Origin: Actinomycetota bacterium
GTDB taxonomy: Bacteria; Actinomycetota; Acidimicrobiia; Acidimicrobiales; Ilumatobacteraceae
Assembly: GCA_026393475.1 (NCBI GenBank)
Contig: JAPLAA010000007.1
Span: forward strand, 1 to 64,000
Length of the DNA stretch: 64,000 bases
Reading direction: 5' to 3'
In this document: piece after piece, positions 32,520 through 40,901 of the stretch
Layout: the number at the start of each line of letters is the position of its first letter
How positions within the stretch are numbered: the stretch's first letter is position 1
Translations under genes and position numbers: made by a program
The notes under the pieces: generated by a model
The model's database searches: none
What the model saw: the letters and a program-made list of their open reading frames with translations, nothing else
What the model was told of the DNA's origin: nothing

Positions 32520-33627
32520 GGTCGCCGTCAACCTGATGTGGTGTGTCCCCGGCGACGTGGGCGGCTCCGAGCAGTACCTGGTTCGTCAGCTCGCCGGCGC
32601 GCTCGAGGCTCGCCCGTCGCTCGACCTCACGGTGTTCGCGCCGACCGCGTTCGTGGGTCGCTACACCGATCTGCTCGCCGGTGCCCGGTTCGTGAGCGCG
32701 CCGGTCGACGGCCGCCGACGCTGGCAACGCATCGCCGCGGAGAGCACGTGGTTGTTCGCCCGGTCCGGAGGATTCGACCTCGTGCAACACGGCGGCGGCA
32801 CCGCGCCGCGCCCGGCACGGCGGCCGTTCCTGCTGACGATCCACGACCTGCAGTACCGCACGTTCCCCGAGTACTTCACGCCCCTGAAGCGGCGGTACCT
32901 CGACGCGATGATCCCGGGCTCCGCACGGCGCGCGGCGTTGGTGACGGTGCCGAGCGAGTACGTGCGCGGCAGCGTGATCCACGAGCTCGGCATCGCGCCC
33001 GAACGGGTCGTGGTCGTCCCACACGGGTACGAACCCGAACTGCTCGTCGAACGCACCGACGAGGCCGTGCTCCGGGCCCGGCTGGGGCTCGGCGACGGGC
33101 CGGTGCTGGTGTTCCCGGCGATGACCGCGCCCCACAAGAACCACGTCTTCCTCGTGGAGCTGATGGCCTCGGTGTGGCCGGAGCCCGATCTGCGGCTGGT
33201 GTTCATCGGCGGCAGCGGTCTGGCCGACGCACGCGTCGACGAGGCGATCGCATCGTCGCCCGCCGCCACCCGCGATCGCATCGTGCGCGCCGGCCGGGTG
33301 AGCGACGCCGACAAGAACGGTCTCATCGCCATGGCCGACGCCCTCGTGTTCCCCAGCCGGTACGAGGGCTTCGGCGCCCCGCTGATCGAGGCCATGGCGC
33401 TCGGCACGCCCGTGCTGTGCAGCGACGCCACCTGCCTGCCCGACGTCGCCGGCGACGCGGCCGTCGTCGCCCCGCTCGATCGCGACGCGTGGGCGTCGGG
33501 CCTGCTCGAGGTGCGGCGCCGGCGGGACGAGCTCGTCGCCGCCGGGCACCGGCGCGTCGAGGCGTTCACGTCGCGCCGTTCGGGCGAGGCGCTGCTCGAG
33601 GCCTACGGACTGATGGGGGCAGCGTGA
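32500..33627 (+). CDS. Glycosyltransferase family 4 protein
   Basis: The 375-residue GT-B enzyme starts MSELGMRVAVNLMWCVPG, has TIHDLQYRTFPEYF in the N-terminal domain, and the donor-site motif PSRYEGFGAPLIEAMALG near 285. The family uses a nucleotide-sugar donor; acceptor and linkage are unknown. Two in-frame starts, 32500 and 32515, are both created by the 14-bp tandem repeat; the conserved region begins at MRVAV (32515). No ribosome binding site is seen, so re-initiation after the upstream stop is likely. The end overlaps the next glycosyltransferase by four bases (GTGA). Confidence 0.9.
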   Translation: MSELGMRVAVNLMWCVPGDVGGSEQYLVRQLAGALEARPSLDLTVFAPTAFVGRYTDLLAGARFVSAPVDGRRRWQRIAAESTWLFARSGGFDLVQHGGGTAPRPARRPFLLTIHDLQYRTFPEYFTPLKRRYLDAMIPGSARRAALVTVPSEYVRGSVIHELGIAPERVVVVPHGYEPELLVERTDEAVLRARLGLGDGPVLVFPAMTAPHKNHVFLVELMASVWPEPDLRLVFIGGSGLADARVDEAIASSPAATRDRIVRAGRVSDADKNGLIAMADALVFPSRYEGFGAPLIEAMALGTPVLCSDATCLPDVAGDAAVVAPLDRDAWASGLLEVRRRRDELVAAGHRRVEAFTSRRSGEALLEAYGLMGAA

Positions 33628-34895
33628 ACGAGTCGCGACCACTTCGGCTCGCGGTGCTGTGCCCGCACTTCGAACCCGACACGGCGCCGACGGGCGACGT
33701 CATGACGCGCATCGTGCACGAGCTCGCAGCACGGGGCCACGAGCTGCACGTCGTCACGTCGCTGCCGTGGTACCGGACGCACTCGATCGAGCCCGGCTGG
33801 GAGGGTCGATGGATCCGGCGCGAGACCACCCCGTGGGGTTCGATCACCCGCGTGAACCCGTTCCCGGGCGGCGACAAGACCAACCTCGTCCGACGGGCGC
33901 TCGGGTTCGTCGGCTTCTCCGCGCTCACGGGCATCACCAGCTGGCGCGGCGGTCGCGTCGACGCCGTCATCGCGATGTCGCCGCCGCTCACCATGGGTCT
34001 CACGGGGTGGACCACACACCTCGTGCGACGCGGTTCGCTCGTGTTCAACATCCAGGACGTGTTCCCCGACGCCGCCGTGCGCACGGGCGCGATCACCAAC
34101 CGCCACGTGATCCGTGTGGCGAGTCGGCTCGAGCGGGTGAGCTACCACCGCGCCGCCGCTGTCACGGTGCTCAGCGAGGACCTGCGGGTGAACGTCGCCG
34201 GCAAGATGTCGGCGGGTCGCCGCGACCGGGTGCACGTCATCCCGAACTTCGTCGACATCGAGGCGATCCGACCGGGGGAGCGGATGGCACCGCTGCGGGC
34301 CGAACTGGGCATCGGCGACGAACCGCTCGTCGTGTACTCGGGCAACGTCGGGTTCTCCCAGTCGCTCGAGCTGATGTTCGCCGCGGCGCGCGAGCTGCCC
34401 GACGCCACGTTCCTCATCAGCGGCGACGGTTCCGCCAAGGCGGCCCTGGTCGCGCAGGCGGCGGCCGAGCCCGGCCTCACCAACGTGCGCTTCTCGGGCT
34501 ACCAGCCGAAGGAGCGCCTGTCGGAACTGCTCGGGATCGCCGACGTGCACGTGGTGCCGCTGCGGGCCGGGCTCGGCAACGTGAGCGTCCCGTCGAAGAC
34601 GTACTCGATCCTCGCCTCGGGCCGCCCGATCCTCGCCTCGATCGACGCAGGCACCGAGGTGCCCCGGATCCTCGAGGCCTCGGGTGCCGGCGTCTCCGTC
34701 GCCCCCGACCGGCCCGACCTGTTCGTCGCGGCCCTTCGGGAACTGCTGGCCGATCCGGCGGCGCTCGCCGCCCGCGGCGCAGCCGGCCGGACCTGGGTGG
34801 AAGCCGCCGCGTCACCCGCCGCTGTGGCCCGGTCCTACGAGGAGCTCGTGCTCCGCCTGCCGGGGTGCCGACACATCCGCAGCGACGGCAGATAG
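33624..34895 (+). CDS. Glycosyltransferase, WcaI-like GT4 family
   Basis: The 423-residue GT-B protein has the WcaI/WbuB-type beginning (LAVLCPHFEPDTAPTGDVMTRIV), the N-terminal segment NIQDVFPDAAVRTGAI, the linker strand VVYSGNVGFSQSLE near 245, and VSVPSKTYSILASGRPILASID near 335, where the E-x7-E is replaced as in that subfamily. Members add a sugar, often fucose, glucose or N-acetyl-aminosugar, during capsule or O-antigen assembly. The GTG start overlaps the previous stop. The TAG stop doubles as part of a -10 hexamer for the next gene. Confidence 0.9.
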   Translation: MNESRPLRLAVLCPHFEPDTAPTGDVMTRIVHELAARGHELHVVTSLPWYRTHSIEPGWEGRWIRRETTPWGSITRVNPFPGGDKTNLVRRALGFVGFSALTGITSWRGGRVDAVIAMSPPLTMGLTGWTTHLVRRGSLVFNIQDVFPDAAVRTGAITNRHVIRVASRLERVSYHRAAAVTVLSEDLRVNVAGKMSAGRRDRVHVIPNFVDIEAIRPGERMAPLRAELGIGDEPLVVYSGNVGFSQSLELMFAAARELPDATFLISGDGSAKAALVAQAAAEPGLTNVRFSGYQPKERLSELLGIADVHVVPLRAGLGNVSVPSKTYSILASGRPILASIDAGTEVPRILEASGAGVSVAPDRPDLFVAALRELLADPAALAARGAAGRTWVEAAASPAAVARSYEELVLRLPGCRHIRSDGR

Positions 34896-34898
34896 CCT
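34893..34898 (+). promoter_or_regulatory. Putative leaderless -10 element (TAGCCT) fused to the glycosyltransferase stop codon
   Basis: TAGCCT ends 9 bases before the GTG at 34908. Its TAG is the stop codon of the preceding gene. Confidence 0.5.
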
Positions 34899-34907
34899 CT
34901 CCGACTC

Positions 34908-35705
34908 GTGGCCACGTCCTCATCGTCATCGTCCGCCAAGAAGGTCGCCAGACTCGCGCAACGCGGCAAGGGCAAGAAGGTGCGCTTCCAGGGCGGCACG
35001 CTCTTCCCGGCCGTGGTGCTGGGTGTGGTGGTGCTCGGCCTGCTCACCATCGTCTATGCGCGCCAGAGCCGTCCCGACCCTGGCTCGTTCCCGCCCCAGG
35101 TGGGCGACCACTGGCACGCCGCGTACGGCATGTACGTCTGCGACGGCTGGCTGCCCAAGCTGAGCGGCAACCAGGAGGAGACGGTTCTCGACGCGAGCAC
35201 CGGGGCGGAGACCCTCGTCAACGCTGATTTCGCCGCGACGGGCATCCACAGCCACGACGACGGGATCATCCACTACCACCCGTACAGCACCAAGGCCGTC
35301 GGCAAGCGGGCCCGGCTCGGCGTGTTCCTCGACGTCTACGGCGTCGAGCTCAACACCCAGCGCCTCGCCCTCCCCGAGGAGCAGGGCGGCGACGTGTTCG
35401 ACGTCGACGACTACCAGTGCAACGGCGAAGACGTCGAGATCAAGGTCGTCGCGTGGGAGAGCTACACCGACACGGGCAAGGGCACCACGAACATCACCGA
35501 CCTGGCCGACGTGCGTATCACCAACGACGGCATGGTCTTCACGATCGCGGTCGTCCCGGTCGGCACCGAGGTCTCCATGCCGCCGTGGGCTCCCGAGCTG
35601 CCCGAGCTGGGTGCCGTCGACGGCGGCAACGTCCCCACGACGACGCTCGCGCCGGGTGACACCATCGCCTCGACCGACACCAGCACCGCCACCACGGGGG
35701 GATGA
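34908..35705 (+). CDS. Single-pass membrane protein with His-rich extracytoplasmic domain, unknown function
   Basis: The 265-residue protein has a Ser/Lys-rich cytoplasmic N terminus (1-30), one membrane helix (about 31-50, FPAVVLGVVVLGLLTIVYA), and an extracytoplasmic domain with two notable motifs: DHWHAAYGMYVCDGWLP and GIHSHDDGIIHYHPYS. These contribute at least six histidines and suggest metal binding. A Thr-rich tail (about 238-265) follows. I recall similar proteins in Acidimicrobiia but no named family. It is embedded in the polysaccharide operon between a glycosyltransferase and a sugar nucleotidyltransferase, with a four-base ATGA overlap to the latter. Confidence 0.7.
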   Translation: MATSSSSSSAKKVARLAQRGKGKKVRFQGGTLFPAVVLGVVVLGLLTIVYARQSRPDPGSFPPQVGDHWHAAYGMYVCDGWLPKLSGNQEETVLDASTGAETLVNADFAATGIHSHDDGIIHYHPYSTKAVGKRARLGVFLDVYGVELNTQRLALPEEQGGDVFDVDDYQCNGEDVEIKVVAWESYTDTGKGTTNITDLADVRITNDGMVFTIAVVPVGTEVSMPPWAPELPELGAVDGGNVPTTTLAPGDTIASTDTSTATTGG

Positions 35706-36709
35706 TGCGGGCCGTCGTGCTCGTCGGCGGATTCGGCACGAGGTTGCGCCCGCTGACCTATTCGGTGCCCAAGCCGATGCTCACGGTCGGCCACGTCGCG
35801 ATCATCGAGCGACTCGTCGCCAACCTCGTCCGAGGCGGCGTCACCGACGTGACGCTGGCGCTCGGCTTCAAGCCCGAGCCGTTCCTCGAGGCCTTCCCCG
35901 ACGGCACGTGTGCGGGTGCGACGCTGCACTACGCAGTGGAGCCCGAGCCCCTCGACACCGCCGGCGCGATCCGCTTCGCCGCTGATGCGACCGGCATCGA
36001 CGACACCTTCGTGGTCGCCAACGGCGACGTGCTCACCGATCTCGACATCGCCGAGCTGGTCCGCTTCCACCGTGAGCAGGGCGCCGACGCGACCCTCCAC
36101 CTCATCGCCGTCGAGGACCCGTCGGCATTCGGCGTGGTGGCGCTCGACGAGCGCGGCCGGATCGAACGGTTCGTCGAGAAGCCGGCGCCGGGCACCGCGC
36201 CGAGCAATCTGATCAACGCCGGCACCTATGTGCTCGAACCGTCCGTGCTGGCCCGCATCCCCGCAGGTCAGAAGGTGTCCATCGAGCGGATCACATTCCC
36301 CGAGATCGTCGCCGAGGGCGCGATCTTCGGCATGGCCACCGACGACTACTGGATCGACACGGGCAAGCCCGACCTGTACCTCGCCGCCAACCTCGATCTC
36401 GTCACCGGCCGCCGACCGCGGCATCGCTGCGAGCCCGTCGCCGAGGGTGCCGACGTGCATCCCGATGCGGTCGTCGTCGACTCGGTCGTCGATGCCGGTG
36501 CCACGGTGCACGCCGGGGCGCGGATCGAGCGGTCGGTCATCCTCGCCGGTGCCGTCGTCGAGCAGGGCGCCGTCGTGATCGACTCGGTGGCGATGGGTCA
36601 CGTGCGCTCCGGCGCCGCGGTCCACGACTCGGTGATCGGGGCCGGTGCCGTGGTCGAGGCCGCCGAGGAGCTCCGATCGGTGCGACGCCCCGATCCCGAT
36701 CAGGCCTGA
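35702..36709 (+). CDS. NDP-sugar pyrophosphorylase (mannose-1-phosphate guanylyltransferase type)
   Basis: The 335-residue nucleotidyltransferase has LVGGFGTRLRPLTYSVPKPML at the N terminus, VANGDVLTDLD (metal-binding Asp) near 105, FVEKP near 155 and DDYWIDTGKPDLY near 218. A C-terminal hexapeptide beta-helix (about 250-320) follows. It belongs to the GDP-mannose/glucose pyrophosphorylase group; in mycobacteria the corresponding gene (manB/rmlA2) makes GDP-mannose. GDP-mannose is the substrate of the dehydratase encoded at 40.9 kb. The ATG overlaps the previous gene's stop, and the next gene follows after 11 bp. Confidence 0.88.
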   Translation: MMRAVVLVGGFGTRLRPLTYSVPKPMLTVGHVAIIERLVANLVRGGVTDVTLALGFKPEPFLEAFPDGTCAGATLHYAVEPEPLDTAGAIRFAADATGIDDTFVVANGDVLTDLDIAELVRFHREQGADATLHLIAVEDPSAFGVVALDERGRIERFVEKPAPGTAPSNLINAGTYVLEPSVLARIPAGQKVSIERITFPEIVAEGAIFGMATDDYWIDTGKPDLYLAANLDLVTGRRPRHRCEPVAEGADVHPDAVVVDSVVDAGATVHAGARIERSVILAGAVVEQGAVVIDSVAMGHVRSGAAVHDSVIGAGAVVEAAEELRSVRRPDPDQA

Positions 36710-36720
36710 TCGGCACCGCC

Positions 36721-37632
36721 GTGCGCATCTTCGTCGTGGGAGGTGCCGGGTTCATCGGATCGCACCTCGTCGACCGGTTGTTGGCCGAGCAACACACCGT
36801 CGACGTGGTCGACGACCTCTCCTCGGGCACGCTCGCCAACCTCGCGACCGCTCGCTCGATGGGCGGTGACCTGAAGATCCACCATCTCGACGCCTGCGCC
36901 CCGGAGTTCGCCACGCTCGTGGCGATGCGCAGCCCGGAGGTCGTGTACCACCTGGGCTGGTCGCCACCCGGGCGAGGCGACGCGGCGACGGCCGCCCGGG
37001 CCGTGCACAGCACGCTCAACGTTCTCGAGGCGGCGCGGGCCAACGATGTCACCAAGGTGGTGACCGCGCTGCCGGCCACCACGCTCTACGGCGATGTCGC
37101 CGCCCGTGAACTGCCGGTGAAGGAGGGCCGCGCCTGGGCGCCGGTCGGTGCTCACGGTGTGATCGCCCGCACGGTCGCCGAGCTGCTCTCCGTGTACCGC
37201 GAGCAGCACGAGGTCGAGTTCTCGGCCCTCGCGCTCGCCAACGTCTACGGCACGCGCCAACGCGCCGACGGCGGGGTCGTGGCCGCCTTCGCCACGTCGC
37301 TCGAACAGGGGGTGCCCGCCACGATCCAGGGCGACGGACGCCACGCCCGGGACTTCGTCTTCATCGACGACGTCGTCGACGCGTTCGTCCGATCCGCGTC
37401 CCGTGGCAGCGGGCTGGTGATCAACATCGGCACCGGGGTGATGACGAGCATCCGCGAGCTGTGGCACCTGATGGCAGGTCCTGACGCGCCGTTGCCGCCG
37501 TCGGTGCCGGCCCGGTCCGACGACGTCGTCCGCCTGGCGCTCGCGCCCACGCGCGCCAGGATCCATCTGGCCTGGGCGCCGTGGACCGACCTGGCCACGG
37601 GCATCTCGAGCCTGCGCTCCTGGACACGTTGA
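36721..37632 (+). CDS. NAD-dependent epimerase/dehydratase-like protein with degenerate active site
   Basis: The 303-residue extended SDR has a good Rossmann motif (VVGGAGFIGSHLVDRLL), VVDDLSSG (NAD-binding acidic residue) and LANVYGTRQ (family NVYGPRQ), with DFVFIDDVVDAF later. The catalytic YxxxK is missing: the expected SPYxxSK stretch reads APVGAHGVIARTVAE, without Tyr or Lys in register. The protein may be a non-catalytic NAD-sugar binder, or use other residues. It is co-directional with the nucleotidyltransferase, 11 bp downstream, with a GTG start. A UDP-glucose epimerase or GDP-sugar role was considered but the missing residues argue against it. Confidence 0.8.
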   Translation: MRIFVVGGAGFIGSHLVDRLLAEQHTVDVVDDLSSGTLANLATARSMGGDLKIHHLDACAPEFATLVAMRSPEVVYHLGWSPPGRGDAATAARAVHSTLNVLEAARANDVTKVVTALPATTLYGDVAARELPVKEGRAWAPVGAHGVIARTVAELLSVYREQHEVEFSALALANVYGTRQRADGGVVAAFATSLEQGVPATIQGDGRHARDFVFIDDVVDAFVRSASRGSGLVINIGTGVMTSIRELWHLMAGPDAPLPPSVPARSDDVVRLALAPTRARIHLAWAPWTDLATGISSLRSWTR

Positions 37633-37733
37633 CGGGTCCCCGGACGATCGGTCCGCAGGCGACGTCATCTCGGACCCATGGGCCGAACGGATCACTGCTC
37701 GGCGGAATGCGCCCACTCCGGGTGATCTCGTCG

Positions 37734-37856
37734 TATCGTGCTCCACGACAGATCAGGGAGGCAGTGATCCGTCCGGCATGCATGGTCGCGAGTCGCCGGA
37801 CGAGGAGCCAGTCGCGAAACCGGCCCGGACATTCAGCACAAGGAGAAGTGACTGAG
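37734..37856 (+). promoter_or_regulatory. Probable promoter (TATCGT) and 5' leader of the LPATG protein gene
   Basis: TATCGT at 37734-37739 could be a -10. The leader of about 110 bases includes an inverted repeat GTCCGGC / GCCGGAC (37771-37777, 37795-37801) and an AAGGAG ribosome binding site about 12 bases before the ATG. This is unlike the leaderless layout of other genes. The rest of 37633-37733 shows nothing recognisable. Confidence 0.35.
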
Positions 37857-38657
37857 ATGAACAAGGCCATTGCGGCAGCGATCACGATGATGGCAGCAGG
37901 GGCGGTGAGCGTGTCGGCGATGTCCGGCATCGCCAGCGCCGGCGAGGACTGCCTCAGCGAGACCTATTCCTGGAACAACACGACGGTGAGCCAGCTGGCC
38001 ACGTGGCAGCCCACGCTCAGCACCGGGCTGAGCATCCCGGCGCCGGCGGCCGGCGAGCACATCGCCGTCATCGCCACCGGATGGTCGAGCTACGACCGTC
38101 TGCTGGAGGAGAACCCGGAACTCACCCGTGAGATCCAGAACGAGATCGCCGAGCAGTTCTCGGTGCGGGTCGGCGGCGTGCAGGTGGGCGGCCTCTCGGC
38201 CGATCTGCCCGACACCGCTGCTCAGGGTGCACCCACCCCGTGGTTCAGTGGCGTCCTCAGCGGCACGTTCGGCGGCGTCGACACCGACGTGCCCGGCGGT
38301 GCGATCACGCTGCACCACTCGGGCAACACGTCGTCGTTCAACTCCTTCACCCCGAAGACGGTGACGATCACGGTGGTGCGCTGCAAGCCGCCCACCACCA
38401 CCGCAGCCCCGACCACCACGGTCGTCGGTCCGACCACCACGGTCGTCACCCCGACCACCATCCCGGCCCCGACCACCACGGCCGTCGGCTCGGGTGGCCC
38501 GACGACCACGGTCGCCGGTGGCTCGGTGACCACGGTCCCCGGCGGTTCGCTGCCGGCCACCGGTGGCGACATGACCCTCCCGCTGATCCTCGCCGGCCTC
38601 GCCGCCGGTACCGGCGCCGCCTTGCTGATGGTGCGTCGGAAGGCCGGCACCCACTGA
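37857..38657 (+). CDS. Sortase-anchored surface protein (LPATG)
   Basis: The 266-residue protein has a signal peptide (about 1-28), an extracellular domain of about 150 residues with two Cys (positions about 32 and 178), and a Thr-rich stalk of TTTVVGPTT-type repeats. It ends with the cell-wall sorting signal LPATGG followed by a membrane helix (LPLILAGLAAGTGAALLMV) and RRK. A sortase would cleave between T and G and link it to peptidoglycan. The ATG has a Shine-Dalgarno sequence and a leader. An intrinsic terminator follows the gene, so it is a monocistronic unit. The extracellular domain family is not recognised. Confidence 0.85.
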   Translation: MNKAIAAAITMMAAGAVSVSAMSGIASAGEDCLSETYSWNNTTVSQLATWQPTLSTGLSIPAPAAGEHIAVIATGWSSYDRLLEENPELTREIQNEIAEQFSVRVGGVQVGGLSADLPDTAAQGAPTPWFSGVLSGTFGGVDTDVPGGAITLHHSGNTSSFNSFTPKTVTITVVRCKPPTTTAAPTTTVVGPTTTVVTPTTIPAPTTTAVGSGGPTTTVAGGSVTTVPGGSLPATGGDMTLPLILAGLAAGTGAALLMVRRKAGTH

Positions 38658-38711
38658 GGTCCCTGATCTGATCTCCCGCCGATCGTCCCACGATCGACAC
38701 ACGAACCGAGG

Positions 38712-38749
38712 CGTCCCGATGGCTCAGGCCATCGGGACGTCGTCGTTTT
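38712..38749 (+). terminator. Intrinsic terminator after the LPATG protein gene
   Basis: A perfect 11-bp stem CGTCCCGATGG / CCATCGGGACG with loop CTCAGG (38712-38739) is followed by TCGTCGTTTT. It is the clearest intrinsic terminator in the window and could also act on the convergent cofD transcript. Confidence 0.85.
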
Positions 38750-38771
38750 CAGGTGACGCCGGTGAGTCCGG

Positions 38772-39725
38772 TCAGCCGGCCGCGTCGAGCACGGCCCGCG
38801 CGAGCGCGGCGCCCACGACCGGGTCGCTCATGATCGAGGGCTGCACCACGCAGCGCATGCCGGCGGCCTCGACATCGCCGACGAGGTGCGCGTCGACCGG
38901 GTCGACGACCAGGGTGCCGGCGATGTCGCGGTACAGGCGGGCGACGCCGACCACCGACGCCTCGTGCCCGAGCTCGAGCATCATCCGGTCGGCCGGGCCC
39001 TTCAGGGCCGCGCCCCCCACGATCGGCGACACGGCGACCACCGACGAGCGTCGCGCCGCCAACAGCTCGTCCATCCCCGACAGCGTGCGCATCGGACCGA
39101 TCGACACGATCGGGTTCGACGGTGCCACGACCACGACCGAGGCATCGCTGATCGCCGCGGCCGCAGCGGGCTGGAGCGTGGCGGCGGCCGATCCCTCGAA
39201 CCGCACGCCGCGCACCGGCACCGAGTGACGCAGCTGGACGAAGTACTCCTGGAAGGTGACCGTGCGCCCGTCGAGCAGATCGACCATCGTGGCCACGCGG
39301 TCGTCGCTCATCGGCACGAGCCGCTCCGGCAGGTCCCATGCACGGGCGATCTCGGCCGTGACCTCCGTGAGCGAGCCACCCTCGGCGAGCCGTGCCGTCC
39401 GGTAGAAGTGGGTGGCCAGATCGCGGTCGCCGAGGTTGAACCACGTCGGTGCCGCCGTCGACCCCTCGGGACGCACCGCGGCGTACCTGGCGAGGGAGGC
39501 CATCGCCGTCCAGGTCTCGTCGACCAGGCCCCACCCGCGCTCCGGATCGATCGCGCCGGCGAGGGTGTAGGTGATGGTGTCGATGTCGGGGGAGATCGAC
39601 AGGCCGTGGAGCACGGTGTCGTCGCCGGTGTTGACCACGCCGGTGACCGGTCCGGGATCCGGCAGGCCGCGCAGTGCGCGCAGGAAGCGGGCGGCACCCA
39701 CGCCGCCGCACAGGACCGTGATCAT
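38772..39725 (-). CDS. cofD: 2-phospho-L-lactate transferase (CofD/FbiA)
   Basis: The 317-residue protein matches CofD/FbiA, which joins Fo to a phospho-lactyl (or phosphoenolpyruvyl) group in coenzyme F420 synthesis. Seen are CGGVGAARFLRAL at the N terminus, VVNTGDDTVLHGL with the conserved NTGDD, SPDIDTITYTLAG, and VVAPSNPIVSIGPM near 205. The gamma-glutamyl ligase CofE/FbiB that usually follows is not adjacent here. The ATG overlaps the stop of a glycosyltransferase by four bases, so the two are translated together. This implies that the organism makes F420. Confidence 0.93.
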   Translation of the reverse strand: MITVLCGGVGAARFLRALRGLPDPGPVTGVVNTGDDTVLHGLSISPDIDTITYTLAGAIDPERGWGLVDETWTAMASLARYAAVRPEGSTAAPTWFNLGDRDLATHFYRTARLAEGGSLTEVTAEIARAWDLPERLVPMSDDRVATMVDLLDGRTVTFQEYFVQLRHSVPVRGVRFEGSAAATLQPAAAAAISDASVVVVAPSNPIVSIGPMRTLSGMDELLAARRSSVVAVSPIVGGAALKGPADRMMLELGHEASVVGVARLYRDIAGTLVVDPVDAHLVGDVEAAGMRCVVQPSIMSDPVVGAALARAVLDAAG

Positions 39726-40840
39726 GTGATACCCCCGGGGGAACGTTCGGCGAGCTCGCGGTAGAGCCCGATCATCTGATCGGCGGTCGACCGCCACGAC
39801 AACGCCGACAGACGGCGGGTGCCGGCAGCGACCAACCTCGTGCGCTCGGCGTCGTCGTCGAGCGCGGCGTGGAGGGCTGCGGCGAGGCCGTCGAGATCGT
39901 CCGCGTCGGCGAGCAGCGCGGCATCGCCGGCGATCTCGGGGATCGAGCCGGCCGTGCTGGCCACGATCGGCAGCCCCGCGCCCATCGCATCGAGGAGCGG
40001 GAAGCCGAACCCCTCGTCGAGCGACGGATACGCGAGCACGCGTGCGTGGTGCAGCAGCCAGGCGCGCACGGCATCGTCCACGTAGCCGGTGAACAGCACA
40101 CGAGCACCGACCTCGCGGGGCAGGGCGTCGACCGCGGCGTCGATCGCCGGCCGGTCGTCGCCATCACCGCCCGCCAGCACCAGCCGCAGTTCGGGGTGCA
40201 TCGACGCGATCTCGCCGAACGCACGCACCAGCTGGGGCAGGTTCTTGCGACGCTCGAGCGTCGCCACCGCCACCACGAAATCACGGCCGTCGAGCTCGGC
40301 GATCGGGCAGCCGACGGTGGGGTCGGGCATGGCCAGCGGCGCGAGGTGCACCACCCGCACGTCGGCGCCGGGGAACAACTCCCGCACGGCGTCGGCCGTG
40401 GCGTTGGAACTCGCGTGGACGACGGCGCCGCGACGCACCGACCGTGCGAGCACCCGACCGGCCCGCACGACGTCGGGGTGGGCCTGGGCGGGGTTGCGGA
40501 GGAACCAGCAGTCGTAGACCGACACCAGCCGGGGGATCCGTGTCGGTGGCACCACGTAGTTCGTGCCGTGCACGACCGCGGCGCCGTCGAGCCATCGGTC
40601 GGCTCGCGGATGGTCGACATGTGACCAGAGCCGGTGGGCGGCGGCGGCCGGCAGCGGCAGGCGGCGGACGCCGTCCTGCGGGCGTGCGCGGAAGCTCAAG
40701 AGGTAGGGGAGCAGGTGCAGGCGGTCGTCGTCGGCGAGCGCCGTTCGGAGGGCGGCCACGCCGGCTCCGATCCCGGTTCGTCGACCGGCCAGCGGACCGA
40801 CGTCGAACGCGACCGGGAGGGCGTCTGACGGGGGTGCCAT
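39722..40840 (-). CDS. Glycosyltransferase family 4 protein (coupled to cofD)
   Basis: The 372-residue GT-B enzyme has an N-terminal domain beginning [16 protein letters not shown], with [20 protein letters not shown], and the donor motif [18 protein letters not shown] near 275. The acceptor and sugar are unknown. Its stop overlaps the cofD start (ATGA). TAGCGT ends nine bases before the ATG. The gene is divergent from the GDP-mannose dehydratase gene 61 bp away. Confidence 0.9.
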   Translation of the reverse strand: MAPPSDALPVAFDVGPLAGRRTGIGAGVAALRTALADDDRLHLLPYLLSFRARPQDGVRRLPLPAAAAHRLWSHVDHPRADRWLDGAAVVHGTNYVVPPTRIPRLVSVYDCWFLRNPAQAHPDVVRAGRVLARSVRRGAVVHASSNATADAVRELFPGADVRVVHLAPLAMPDPTVGCPIAELDGRDFVVAVATLERRKNLPQLVRAFGEIASMHPELRLVLAGGDGDDRPAIDAAVDALPREVGARVLFTGYVDDAVRAWLLHHARVLAYPSLDEGFGFPLLDAMGAGLPIVASTAGSIPEIAGDAALLADADDLDGLAAALHAALDDDAERTRLVAAGTRRLSALSWRSTADQMIGLYRELAERSPGGIT

Positions 40841-40849
40841 GGCGCACGC

Positions 40850-40855
40850 ACGCTA
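40850..40855 (-). promoter_or_regulatory. Putative leaderless -10 element (TAGCGT) for the glycosyltransferase-cofD operon
   Basis: TAGCGT ends 9 bases before the ATG at 40840. Confidence 0.45.
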
Positions 40856-40887
40856 CCGCAGGTGCCCGGCCCCAGGGTCGTGCCCCG

Positions 40888-40893
40888 TAGACT
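40888..40893 (+). promoter_or_regulatory. Putative leaderless -10 element (TAGACT) for gmd
   Basis: TAGACT ends 8 bases before the ATG at 40902. Confidence 0.5.
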
Positions 40894-40901
40894 CGGCCGC
40901 C

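Noticed and set aside
36721-37632. GDP-L-fucose synthase or UDP-glucose 4-epimerase acting after Gmd
   Set aside because: The catalytic Tyr and Lys are not present, so a confident enzymatic assignment is not justified.
38772-39725. YvcK-like gluconeogenesis factor instead of CofD
   Set aside because: Both share the fold, but the N terminus CGGVGAARF, the NTGDD context and the length fit CofD/FbiA better.
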